From positions 1 through 64,000 of the forward strand of contig NZ_JBCGDC010000017.1 in assembly GCF_042237075.1 (NCBI RefSeq): a DNA stretch of 64,000 bases, read 5' to 3'. A program made the translations under genes and the position numbers. Source of the stretch: Polymorphospora lycopeni (lineage in GTDB: Bacteria > Actinomycetota > Actinomycetes > Mycobacteriales > Micromonosporaceae). Shown piece after piece: positions 25,396 through 33,383 of the stretch (its first letter is position 1; the number at the start of each line of letters is the position of its first letter). The notes under the pieces were generated by a model, which was not told the DNA's origin, ran no database searches, and was given only the letters and a program-made list of their open reading frames with translations.

Positions 25396-25565
25396 TGCCC
25401 GGTAAAGCACTGCACCAGCACCTCAACGACGTGTGTCGCACCGCCGACACCGCGGTGGCCCACGTCGGCCCGAGCGGACACACCTCCATTCCGGGTGCCG
25501 GGTCGCGGTGGCCGTACGGCCCGACGTCCGGACCGGTGTCCGGCTGGGCGGAGGAGAGCCGGTGA
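25395..25565 (+). CDS. 56-residue ORF translationally coupled to the sigma factor gene
   Basis: GTG start with GAGGAGG at good distance, an uninterrupted 56-codon frame (MPGKALHQHLNDV at the start, SGWAEESR at the end) and a TGA stop that overlaps the GTG of the next gene (GTGA). The composition is soluble, His/Gly/Pro-rich, with no TM helix or signal. Codons are GC-rich at third positions. I recognise no family. The overlap and the strong ribosome site suggest a real coupled ORF or a leader controlling sigma-factor translation. It could instead be a leftover of a longer pro-sequence. Confidence 0.5.
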   Translation: MPGKALHQHLNDVCRTADTAVAHVGPSGHTSIPGAGSRWPYGPTSGPVSGWAEESR

Positions 25566-26593
25566 GCGGATACGCCTACGGCGACGGGCTGGTCAGCCGC
25601 GAGATCCTGGCGGCGCGTAACGCCCTCAACGAGGGGCTCGCCAGACTCCGGCTGGAGATGTACGACATGTTCAGCCTCGCGGTGCGCGGCGACGGGAGCA
25701 CCAAGCCCAGCCGCAACCGACCGCACCCGAACGAGACACCCGGTCGCCACACGCCGGCGGGCGGCAACGCCAAGACCGTCGGTGGCCGGGTCGCCACACC
25801 GGCCCGGCCCACCATGCCGGCCCAGCCCGGACCGGCGGACGCGGGGCTGCGCCCTGGCGGCACGGACACCGACACGGCGATCATCCCGGCCGTGCCGGCG
25901 ACCGACACCGCCGTCATCCCGGCGGTCACGGCCACCGACACGGTCGTCATCCCGGCCGTACCGGCCGAGAAGTCGACCGGCAGCGGCGGACCACCGCCCG
26001 GCTATCCGAGCCGGCCCGACCCGTCCGACCCGGCCACCGAGGTGTGGAAGCTGGTCGAGCGGGCCCAGGCCGGCGAGGCCGAGGCGTTCGGCCTGATCTA
26101 CGACCGCTACGTCGACACCGTCTTCCGCTTCGTCTACTTCCGCGTCGGCAACCGCCAACTCGCCGAAGACCTCACCTCCGACACGTTCCTGCGGGCCCTC
26201 AAGCGGATCGGCAGCTTCACCTGGCAGGGCCGCGACCTCGGCGCCTGGCTGGTGACGATCGCCCGCAACCTGGTGGCCGACCACTTCAAGTCCGGCCGCT
26301 ACCGACTGGAAGTTACTACGGGTGACGTTTTGGATGCGGAACGCGAGGACCGTGGGCCGGAGGGAAGTCCGGAGGCCGCGGTCGTCGACCACATCACCAA
26401 CGTCGCCCTGCTGACCGCCGTCAAGCAGCTCAACCCGGAGCAGCAGGAGTGCATCGTGCTCCGCTTCCTCCAAGGCTTTTCGGTCGCGGAGACGGCGAAG
26501 GCGATGGGCAAGAACGAGGGTGCGATCAAGGCCCTGCAATACCGCGCCGTACGCGCCCTGGCCCGGCTGCTGCCGGACGGGTTCCAACCGTGA
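25562..26593 (+). CDS. bldN: BldN-type ECF RNA polymerase sigma factor
   Basis: A 343-residue ECF sigma factor. The start is the GTG at 25562, after GGAGGAG. Residues 1-155 are an N-terminal extension of the kind removed from Streptomyces BldN, here with three related 11-12-residue motifs (TDTAIIPAVPA, TDTAVIPAVTA, TDTVVIPAVPA). Region 2 is EAFGLIYDRYVDTVFRFVYF to TSDTFLRALKRIGSF; region 4 is LNPEQQECIVLRFLQ and KNEGAIKALQYRAVRAL, very close in type to BldN. The next gene encodes an RsbN-like anti-sigma factor and rex-hem lie nearby, as in Streptomyces. Expected role: development and cell-surface genes. Confidence 0.85.
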   Translation: MSGYAYGDGLVSREILAARNALNEGLARLRLEMYDMFSLAVRGDGSTKPSRNRPHPNETPGRHTPAGGNAKTVGGRVATPARPTMPAQPGPADAGLRPGGTDTDTAIIPAVPATDTAVIPAVTATDTVVIPAVPAEKSTGSGGPPPGYPSRPDPSDPATEVWKLVERAQAGEAEAFGLIYDRYVDTVFRFVYFRVGNRQLAEDLTSDTFLRALKRIGSFTWQGRDLGAWLVTIARNLVADHFKSGRYRLEVTTGDVLDAEREDRGPEGSPEAAVVDHITNVALLTAVKQLNPEQQECIVLRFLQGFSVAETAKAMGKNEGAIKALQYRAVRALARLLPDGFQP

Positions 26594-26670
26594 CCGATCG
26601 GTACCCGCCCGCGGCGGCACCGGTGACGCCGCTCACTCTTGGTAATTATTCTTCGCCCCGACCCGTAACC

Positions 26671-26693
26671 GCCCGGCCCCGCCGGGCGTTTGT
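26671..26693 (+). terminator. Hairpin between the sigma and anti-sigma genes
   Basis: GCCCGGC, loop CCC, GCCGGGC, then GTTTGT. It lies 78 bp after the sigma stop in a 259-bp gap and could terminate or attenuate transcription into rsbN. Confidence 0.5.
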
Positions 26694-26852
26694 CCGGGTG
26701 CGACCGGTGGTGACCCTCGCATCCCCTCACAAGGGGGCGGGCCGGGCACGGCATCCGGTGACGGCTGTGCTGGTCCGGGCCGGAACCGTGGTCGCAGCGG
26801 TCGGCGACGGGGCCGATCTCCTAGCCGTGACCAGCGAAGGGAGGTGCCCGCG

Positions 26853-27962
26853 GTGAATACGACCGTGTTCCACCGCCGGCGCGCCGAGCGCTTCGCGCAA
26901 CTGCTCGAAGAAGCAAACGGCGGCCGTCGCCAGCACGTCCGGTCGACCGAAGACCGTGACCTCGCCGACCTGGTGGCCATCGGCCACCGACTACCGGCTG
27001 CAACCCCGACCGTGGAGGTCGACTCCGAGTTCCGCAGCGGGCTGCGGGCGATGCTCGTCGCCACCGCCGAACGCGAGGGCATCGGCGCCACCGCGACCCG
27101 GGAACCGGCCCAACCGACCCGCACCGGCTGGCGGCTGTTCCGCCCCGCGCTCAACGGCCGGCGGGCCCGCACCAGGGGCGCCATCGTCGTCGGCGTCGCC
27201 GTCGGCGCGGTCGCCGTCTCCGGGATCTCGGCGGCCAGTGTGGACGCCCTGCCCGGCGACGCCCTCTATGGAATGAAGCGGTCGACCGAACGCGCCCAGT
27301 TGGCGCTGACCGGCTCCGACCTCAGCCGTGGCCAGCTCTTCCTCGACTTCGCCCGCACCCGGCTCACCGAGGCCGGCGCCGTACGCGGCGACAACGCCGG
27401 CTTCGCCGCGGTGCTCGACGACATGGACGGCGACACCCGCGAGGGCGTCAAGCTCCTGACCACCGCGTCGACCGGCCGCACCGGCGCCATCGCGCTCGAC
27501 GCGATCACCTCCTTCGTGGAGGGCCAGCGCACCGGCGTCAACGGGCTGATCGACGGGCGACCGGCGGGTGACCGGGAACGCGCCTCGGCGTCCCTGGCCC
27601 TGCTCGACGCCGTCGAGGACCGCACCGACCGGCTGCGGGCCGCCCTGGCCTGCGGGGCCGCGCCCGCCGGGACCGACGCCCTCGGGCCGTTGCCCGGCTC
27701 GTGCGCCTCGACGCCGTCGGCGGGGCCGGGTCCCGCCGCGAGCGAGGCCGGCACGGCCGGGCGGACCGGGCCGACCCCGTCGGCCGGCCCCTCCGTGGGC
27801 ACCACACCCACCGTCGAGGCCAACCCGTCCACAGCACCCTCGGCGGGCCCGACGACACCCGCGCCGAGCACGTCACCGTCCAGTTCCCCCAGCCCGGCAC
27901 CGAGCGACGACGGCGGCCTGCTGGGTGGCCTCGGCCGGTTGCTCGACGGCATCCTCAACTGA
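26853..27962 (+). CDS. rsbN: RsbN-like membrane anti-sigma factor (DUF5667)
   Basis: A 369-residue single-pass membrane protein. The cytoplasmic N-terminus (VFHRRRAERFAQLLEEANG) is the probable sigma-binding part. A TM helix (about 110-130, GAIVVGVAVGAVAVSGI) is followed directly by SVDALPGDALYGMKRSTERAQLAL, the signature of the extracytoplasmic DUF5667 domain (about 130-280), then a Pro/Ser/Thr-rich tail. GGAGG lies 8 nt before the GTG at 26853; a GTG at 26844 overlaps that site. The place right after a BldN-type sigma gene supports the RsbN assignment. Confidence 0.8.
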   Translation: MNTTVFHRRRAERFAQLLEEANGGRRQHVRSTEDRDLADLVAIGHRLPAATPTVEVDSEFRSGLRAMLVATAEREGIGATATREPAQPTRTGWRLFRPALNGRRARTRGAIVVGVAVGAVAVSGISAASVDALPGDALYGMKRSTERAQLALTGSDLSRGQLFLDFARTRLTEAGAVRGDNAGFAAVLDDMDGDTREGVKLLTTASTGRTGAIALDAITSFVEGQRTGVNGLIDGRPAGDRERASASLALLDAVEDRTDRLRAALACGAAPAGTDALGPLPGSCASTPSAGPGPAASEAGTAGRTGPTPSAGPSVGTTPTVEANPSTAPSAGPTTPAPSTSPSSSPSPAPSDDGGLLGGLGRLLDGILN

Positions 27963-27979
27963 CCGATCCCGCATGCTCC

Positions 27980-28011
27980 GGGGCTCCGACCTGCGCCATG
28001 GTCGGAGCCCC
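27980..28011 (+). terminator. Hairpin terminator after rsbN
   Basis: A perfect 12-bp stem GGGGCTCCGACC / GGTCGGAGCCCC with an 8-nt loop, 17 bp after the rsbN stop. It separates rsbN from the HAD-IB gene. Confidence 0.85.
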
Positions 28012-28086
28012 GTGCGCTGTCAGGCCGGCCGGATACCCTCGCTGGAGTCAGGCCGCCCGGCCCCGACGGCGCAAGGAGGTCAGCGC

Positions 28087-28989
28087 GTGGCCCGCATCCG
28101 TCCCGCTCGCCGAGGCCGCGCCCCGGTGTCCCGGACCGTCAGCACCGACGCGCAGGGCCACACCACCGGCTGGGCCACCACGGGCCTCGGAACCGGCGTG
28201 GTGGACCGGCCCGACCCGACCGCGGCGGCGTTCTTCGACATCGACAACACGATGATGCAGGGCGCCTCCATCTACTGGTTCGCCCGCGGGCTGGCGGCCC
28301 GCAGATACTTCACGACCGGTGACCTGGCCCGATTCGCCTGGCAGCAGATGCGGTTCCGGGTGCTCGCCAGGGAGCACGCCGGCGACATGTCCCAGGCCCG
28401 GGAGGCGGCGCTCGCCTTCGTCGAGGGCTGGCGGGTCGACGACATCGAACGCCTCACCGAGGAGATCTTCGACGAGCTGATGGCGCCCCGGATCTGGGCC
28501 GGCAGCCGGGCCCTCGCCGCCGCCCACCTGACCGCCGGGCAGCGGGTCTGGCTGGTCAGCGCCGCACCGGTCGAGATCGGCCGGGTCATCGCCCGGCGAC
28601 TCGGGCTCACCGGCGCGATCGGCACCGTCGCCGAGATCCGCGACGGCGCCTACACCGGACGACTCGCCGGCGAACTGATGCACGGCCCGGCCAAGGCCGA
28701 GGCGGTCGGCCAGCTCGCGTCGGTCGAAAGGCTCGACCTGAGCCGGTGCACCGCCTACAGCGACTCGGCCAACGACATCCCGATGCTGTCGGCCGTCGGG
28801 CACGCGGCCGCCGTCAACCCGGACAGCGCGCTGCGGGCGGAGGCCCGCACCCGCGGCTGGGAGATCCACGACTTCCGCACCGGACGCCGGGCCGCCCGGA
28901 TCGCGATCCCGTCCACCGTCGCCGCCGGCCTGCTGATCGGCGCCGTCACCGCCGGCCGGGCGGTACACCGCCGCTGGCGCGGCCGGTGA
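28087..28989 (+). CDS. HAD-IB family phosphatase (SerB-like)
   Basis: A 300-residue protein from the GTG at 28087, with AAGGAGGT 6 nt before it. HAD motif I is AAFFDIDNTMMQGAS, motif II WLVSAAPVE, motif III GPAKAEAV and motif IV YSDSANDIPML, as in the SerB/HAD-IB group; a C-terminal hydrophobic segment (TVAAGLLIGAVTAG) may anchor it to the membrane. Mycobacterial SerB1 occupies a matching place near the Rv0501-Rv0502 homologues. Substrates may be phosphoserine or lysophospholipid phosphates. Its stop overlaps the next start (GTGA). Confidence 0.85.
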   Translation: MARIRPARRGRAPVSRTVSTDAQGHTTGWATTGLGTGVVDRPDPTAAAFFDIDNTMMQGASIYWFARGLAARRYFTTGDLARFAWQQMRFRVLAREHAGDMSQAREAALAFVEGWRVDDIERLTEEIFDELMAPRIWAGSRALAAAHLTAGQRVWLVSAAPVEIGRVIARRLGLTGAIGTVAEIRDGAYTGRLAGELMHGPAKAEAVGQLASVERLDLSRCTAYSDSANDIPMLSAVGHAAAVNPDSALRAEARTRGWEIHDFRTGRRAARIAIPSTVAAGLLIGAVTAGRAVHRRWRGR

Positions 28990-30134
28990 CCCTCACCGCC
29001 GACCGCCCGGAGTCGGCCGTGTCCCCGTCCGCCCGCCCACCCGGCCGGCTGCGGAGCACGGTCGGCCTGATGACGGCGCTGGGCGCGGCCGCACTGCTGC
29101 TCGCCCTGCCCCCGGTGGACGACGGCTCGCCGGCCGGCGAGCGGATGCGGACCGTCGAGTCGCGGTGGCCGGCGGCCCAGCGCGCCGACCTCGCCGCCAC
29201 CCTGCCCGACGGGTCCGCCTACAGCCCGGTGCACTACCTCGACGTACGGTCTTCGCTGGGCACGGCACCGACGCCGGACGGCAGCGCGCTGCGCCTGATC
29301 ACCCGGTCGGCCGACGGGACGACACGCGAACTGCGACGGCTGCCGCTGGACCTGATCCCGCAGTTCACCGGCTTCACCGTGGCCGGTGGCCAGGTGGCCT
29401 GGGCCGAGACCGTCGCCGACGACGACGGGCTGGGCCGCACCGAAATGTGGACGGCGGCCGTCGACGCGGCCACACCGGCCCGCCGGGTGACCGCCGACAG
29501 CGGCGACGTCGTCTTCTTCAACTCCCAGTACGACATGGTGATCGAGGCCGGGGTGCTGCACTGGGCGGCGGTCGCGCCGGGCACCGAGGTCGCCACCGAA
29601 CTGCGCTCCGTACCGCTGGCCGGCGGTCCGGTCCAGGTCCGCACCGAACCCGGCACCTGGGCGATGTCCGCCTGGCCGTGGCTGGTCAGCGCCGGCAGCG
29701 GCCAGAACGGCCCGGTACGCCTGCACAACCTGGCGACCGGGCAAGGGCTCGAGGTCGACGCCACCGCCGACGAGGTGGTCACGTGCAGTCCGGTGTGGTG
29801 CCGGATGCTGGTCCTGCCCGGTGCCGAGCCGGCCCGGATCGACCTCGTCCGCCCCGACGGCGCCGACCGCCGGCAGGTCGCCGGCGGGATGACGGCCGCC
29901 GCGGTCATCGACGTCGCCGTACTCGACCGGTTCGAGGTGTTGTCGCTGGCCGGGGCGCCCGACGTGGCCGTCGCCAGCCAGCGCCTGATGCTCTACGACG
30001 AACGCGACCGGCAGACCTTCGTGGTGGCCGAGGGCGTCGGCATGGTGCAGTGCCGCGACGGGATGCTGTGGTGGTCGACCGGCGACAACGAGACCGCCAC
30101 CTGGCACTCGCTCGACCTGCGCTCCCTGACCTGA
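28986..30134 (+). CDS. Membrane-anchored protein with beta-propeller-like ectodomain
   Basis: A 382-residue protein starting at the GTG that overlaps the HAD stop. One N-terminal TM/signal anchor (about 27-45, TVGLMTALGAAALLLALPPV) precedes an extracytoplasmic region of repeated beta-type segments with Trp-rich blade motifs (FTVAGGQVAWAET, GVLHWAAVAPG, DGMLWWSTGDNET), like TolB-type propellers. Two Cys near VTCSPVWCRM may form a disulfide. No catalytic motif is visible. Tight coupling to the HAD phosphatase suggests linked roles. Confidence 0.7.
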   Translation: MTLTADRPESAVSPSARPPGRLRSTVGLMTALGAAALLLALPPVDDGSPAGERMRTVESRWPAAQRADLAATLPDGSAYSPVHYLDVRSSLGTAPTPDGSALRLITRSADGTTRELRRLPLDLIPQFTGFTVAGGQVAWAETVADDDGLGRTEMWTAAVDAATPARRVTADSGDVVFFNSQYDMVIEAGVLHWAAVAPGTEVATELRSVPLAGGPVQVRTEPGTWAMSAWPWLVSAGSGQNGPVRLHNLATGQGLEVDATADEVVTCSPVWCRMLVLPGAEPARIDLVRPDGADRRQVAGGMTAAAVIDVAVLDRFEVLSLAGAPDVAVASQRLMLYDERDRQTFVVAEGVGMVQCRDGMLWWSTGDNETATWHSLDLRSLT

Positions 30135-30169
30135 CTGCCGGCCGCACCGGCCCGCCGGGTCCGGACGGG

Positions 30170-31102
30170 TCAGCGACCGAACGGGTCGGGGCGGCGTTCG
30201 AGCAGCTCGTGCAGGGTCTGCTGGATCGTCTCACGCACCTGGTCGGCGAGGTTGAAGACGACCAGCGGGTCGTCGGCGTGGTCGACCAGATGCTCGGTCG
30301 GGATCGGTGGACAGAACTCGATCAGCCACTTGCTGGGCAGCGGCACCACGCCCAGCGGCCCCAGCCAGGGAAAGGTCGGCGTGACCGGGAAGTACGGCAG
30401 CTTGAGCAGCCGGGCCAGCGGCTTGATGTCGGCCAGCATCGGATAGATCTCCTCGGCGCCGACGATGGCGGCCGGGATGATCGGCGTACCGGTGCGCAGC
30501 GCCGCCGAGACGAAGCCGCCCCGGCCGAACCGCTGCAGCTTGTAGCGGTCGGCGTAGAGCTTGCCGACGCCCTTGAAGCCTTCGGGGAAGACCCCGACGA
30601 GTTCGCCGGCGCCCAGCAGCCGCTCGGCGTCGGGATTGCAGGCGACCGTGCTGCCGGCCTTGCGGGCCAACTCCGACAGCACCGGCATCCGGAAGACCAG
30701 GTCGGCGCCGAGCAGCCGCAGGTGGCGCCGCTCCGGGTGCTGGTCGTGCAGCGCGGCGGCGAGCATCAGCGCGTCGAGCGCGAGCGTGCCCGAGTGGTTG
30801 CCGACGACCAGGCCGGCGCCCTTGACCGGCAGGTTGTCGATGCCGGACACCTCGGTGCGGAACCAGTCGCGGTAGAGCACCCGCAGCACCGGATGGAACA
30901 CCTGGTCGGTCAGTTCGGCGTCGAAGCCGAACTCGTCGACCTCGTACTGCCCGGCCAGTCGGCGCCGGAGGAAGGCGAGGCCGGCGGCGACCCGGCGGTC
31001 CCAGACGTCGTGCGGCTCGTCGACGATCGCCGGATCGACCGGCGGCGGTACGTGCCCGTTCTGGGCGGCCCGGTCGGCGACGCTCGGCTCTTCGCTGCTC
31101 AT
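30170..31102 (-). CDS. Lysophospholipid acyltransferase family protein
   Basis: A 310-residue PlsC-type acyltransferase. The block-I motif is VVGNHSGTLALDALM (His with a longer spacing to Asp than the usual HX4D, normal for this actinobacterial subgroup); block III is VGVFPEGFKGVG and block IV RTGTPIIPAAIVGAEE. It probably acylates a glycerophospholipid or phosphatidylinositol-mannoside-type substrate at the membrane. Its ATG overlaps the stop of the SDR gene (ATGA). The pair corresponds in order to mycobacterial Rv0501-Rv0502. Confidence 0.85.
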   Translation of the reverse strand: MSSEEPSVADRAAQNGHVPPPVDPAIVDEPHDVWDRRVAAGLAFLRRRLAGQYEVDEFGFDAELTDQVFHPVLRVLYRDWFRTEVSGIDNLPVKGAGLVVGNHSGTLALDALMLAAALHDQHPERRHLRLLGADLVFRMPVLSELARKAGSTVACNPDAERLLGAGELVGVFPEGFKGVGKLYADRYKLQRFGRGGFVSAALRTGTPIIPAAIVGAEEIYPMLADIKPLARLLKLPYFPVTPTFPWLGPLGVVPLPSKWLIEFCPPIPTEHLVDHADDPLVVFNLADQVRETIQQTLHELLERRPDPFGR

Positions 31103-32316
31103 ACGCGCTCCTCACCGGCCGGTTCCGCCACCGGCCGGTCGGTGACCTCGCCGGGCGCCGGCTGGTCGGTCGCACCGGTCGTCACCGGCGGGTCGGTCCC
31201 TTCGGCGGGCGCCGCCCGGTCACCGAGCATCTCGGTACGCACCTGCCGGATCCCGTCGAGGATCGCCTGCTCGGCGACGGCGAGTTGGGCGGGGGTGACC
31301 ACGGTGCCGCCGGTGTGCCCGAGGATGAAGTCCTCGAACGCCTCGGCGGTCGAGCGGGGGGTGAAGTCGTACTCCCGGATCAGCCGGCCGGTGTCGACGA
31401 CCCGGCCGTGCACGAAGAGATCGAGCTGGTCCAGCCCGTAGCGGCCGAAGCCCATCAGCCGGGCGACGCTGGCCGCGCCGGACAGCCCTGGTTCGACGAT
31501 CGGTACGGCGACCCGCCCGGCCCGCCGGATCGCCTGGGACAGGGCGAGCACCCCCGGCCCGGCGACGTTGAACGTGCCGCCGTGCGTCTCGACGACGGAG
31601 CGGTGCAGCACCTCCAGCGCGTCGTCGAAGTGCACGAACTGCAACCGCGGGTCACGGCCGAGCACCGTCGGCACCAGCGGCTGGGCGAAGTAGCGGGTCA
31701 GCGTGGTGTCGGCGGTCGAGCCGATGAACGGCGCGAACCGCAGCACGGTCGCCGTGACGTCGGGACGTCGCCGCCGGAAGCCGCGTACGTAGCCCTCGAT
31801 GTCGAGGATGTCGCGGGCGAAGCCGCCCCGGGGCACCTGGCGCGGCTCGGTGTCCTCGGTGAAGACCGCCGGATCGCGGAACGACGCGCCGTACGCGGCC
31901 GTGGACGAGCGCACGACGAGCTTGCGCAGGCGCGGCGCCCGCTGGCAGGCGGCGAGCAGCTGCATCGTGCCGATGACGTTCTGCTCTTTCATGCCCGCCC
32001 GGCCACCGTGCTGCGGGTCGGGGGCCGTCACCAGGGACAGGTGCACGACAGCTTCGGCGTCGAGGTCGGCGATGACGCTGCCCACCGTGCCGGCGTCGGC
32101 GCGTACGTGCTCGACCGTGCCGATGGCCGGAACGACGCCCGGAGCGGGGTCGTGGGCGTCGAGGCCGACGACCCGCCCGATCCGTGGATCGTCGGCGAGC
32201 CGGGCCGCGACATGGGCGCCGAGATACCGGCTGATGCCGGTGACCACGACGACCTTCGGAGACCGGGCGTCGGTCACGACGCCCACCCGACCGGTGGGCA
32301 CGGCTCGGGAGGACAC
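31099..32316 (-). CDS. NAD-dependent epimerase/dehydratase (extended SDR)
   Basis: A 405-residue extended SDR. The nucleotide motif is VVVVTGISRYLGAHVAARL (the family reads ISRYLG rather than the usual GxxGxxG), then STAAYGAS and a downstream region matching the catalytic part. The C-terminal 60 residues are Thr/Pro/Ala-rich and disordered. The GTG at 32277 just before TDARSPK is an alternative start. It is coupled to the acyltransferase and preceded by bS22 and an HTH gene, the order seen in M. tuberculosis (galE2/Rv0501 region). Confidence 0.82.
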   Translation of the reverse strand: MSSRAVPTGRVGVVTDARSPKVVVVTGISRYLGAHVAARLADDPRIGRVVGLDAHDPAPGVVPAIGTVEHVRADAGTVGSVIADLDAEAVVHLSLVTAPDPQHGGRAGMKEQNVIGTMQLLAACQRAPRLRKLVVRSSTAAYGASFRDPAVFTEDTEPRQVPRGGFARDILDIEGYVRGFRRRRPDVTATVLRFAPFIGSTADTTLTRYFAQPLVPTVLGRDPRLQFVHFDDALEVLHRSVVETHGGTFNVAGPGVLALSQAIRRAGRVAVPIVEPGLSGAASVARLMGFGRYGLDQLDLFVHGRVVDTGRLIREYDFTPRSTAEAFEDFILGHTGGTVVTPAQLAVAEQAILDGIRQVRTEMLGDRAAPAEGTDPPVTTGATDQPAPGEVTDRPVAEPAGEERV

Positions 32317-32388
32317 TGCCGCGACCTCTCCATCCGGGCCTCCGAAGGTCGACCGATCAACGCGGGCCGGGCCGGAGCCCGGCCGCGG

Positions 32389-32490
32389 TCACTTGCCGAG
32401 GCGGCGACGCTGGACGCGGGTCTTGCGCAGCAGCTTGCGGTGCTTCTTCTTAGCCATGCGCTTGCGGCGCTTCTTGACCACCGAGCCCAT
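32389..32490 (-). CDS. Small ribosomal protein bS22 (AURKAIP1/COX24-type)
   Basis: A 33-residue, extremely basic protein: MGSVVKKRRKRMAKKKHRKL at the start and RVQRRRLGK at the end. This is almost identical in type to the mycobacterial protein found on the 30S subunit as bS22 (also called the AURKAIP1/COX24 domain protein, Rv0500B position). GGAAGGG precedes the ATG at a good distance. Such short genes are often missed by gene finders. Confidence 0.92.
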   Translation of the reverse strand: MGSVVKKRRKRMAKKKHRKLLRKTRVQRRRLGK

Positions 32491-32602
32491 ACGACAGCCC
32501 TTCCAAAAAACGTGCGGGTCGGTCCGGACGTCACGGGGACGTGATGCCGGCATCCGATCTGGACAGCGAACCGGCCCAGGCCGGTGGGTGACGCGGCCAT
32601 CT

Positions 32603-32629
32603 GGACGGGCTCCGGATGTGGAGCCGTCC
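32603..32629. terminator. Hairpin between the HTH and bS22 genes
   Basis: GGACGGGCTCC (32603-32613) pairs with GGAGCCGTCC (32620-32629) with one bulged base. It may end HTH-gene transcription before bS22. Confidence 0.45.
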
Positions 32630-32764
32630 GGATGCGTTCCGCGCATGCCGGCACCTGACTGGGGTCACGGTCGCGGTCCAGGGTAGCCCGCACGGCTGTG
32701 CAGGGCCAACGCGACCCCATGGACGGCGGTCGCGGCATGGTCGGCCGACCCCCGGCGTACGCCG

Positions 32765-32974
32765 TTACGCCGACTCCCGAAAGGCGCCCCGGAGGTATTC
32801 GTGCACCGCGTGCTCGGGCACCCGGAACGACCGGCCGACCCGTACGGCGGCCAGTTCGCCGGAGTGCACCAGCCGGTAGACCGTCATCTTGGATACCCGC
32901 ATGAGCGTCGCCACCTCGGCGACGGTCAGGAACTTGACCTCCGACAGCCGGCCGTCCTGTGGTGATCCCGCCAT
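32765..32974 (-). CDS. Excisionase-family helix-turn-helix DNA-binding protein
   Basis: A 69-residue protein that is mostly one MerR/excisionase-type winged helix: EVKFLTVAEVATLMRVSKMT then VYRLVHSGELAAVRVGRSFR. It is the conserved actinobacterial protein encoded next to bS22 (Rv0500A position in M. tuberculosis). Despite the family name, no phage or integrase is near, so a housekeeping regulatory role is likely. Its target is unknown. Confidence 0.9.
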   Translation of the reverse strand: MAGSPQDGRLSEVKFLTVAEVATLMRVSKMTVYRLVHSGELAAVRVGRSFRVPEHAVHEYLRGAFRESA

Positions 32975-33383
32975 GGCTCACCAACCCATCCATCCCCGGC
33001 GCGTGTCGCCCGGTGGGGTCCTTCCGCGCCGGGGCGACAACGCGCGTGTTACCAGTACGGTAGCGAGACGACTGTGACAGCGGGCGCCATTCGCCCATTT
33101 CGCCCAGGTCAGTCAAGTCGCCACGCCGACCGGTCAAGCCGGTCGCATCGACATTCACCCGCCGGGGCGTCCGGACGCCGACGCACGACCCGACCGGGCG
33201 GCGCCCGGCGGCTCCGGCGGCGCCACCGGAGCCACCGGACGGGTGCCCCGGGCCGCTTCCGGACGCGGCCGGGACTCCGCGCTGGGAGCGGGATCCACTA
33301 TCTCAGGCCGGACCGCCACGGACACAGCCGCCGGGCCGGGGACGCGGCGAAACAGGCGATCGTGGTCGGCCCGGCCGTACCGG
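32975..33383. other. 409-bp intergenic region upstream of the HTH gene
   Basis: No supported gene. The part near the HTH gene should hold its leftward promoter (an AT-richer patch at about 33040-33120). GGCTCCGG/CCGGAGCC (33210-33217/33226-33233) and CCGGGC/GCCCGG (33194-33208) are hairpins downstream of the metallopeptidase and may terminate it. Confidence 0.5.

Noticed and set aside
26844..26846. GTG start for the anti-sigma gene
   Set aside because: The codon overlaps the GGGAGG ribosome site; the GTG at 26853 has normal spacing.
32765..32974. Phage excisionase / mobile element
   Set aside because: No integrase, attachment site or phage gene nearby; gene order with bS22 matches conserved chromosome in mycobacteria.
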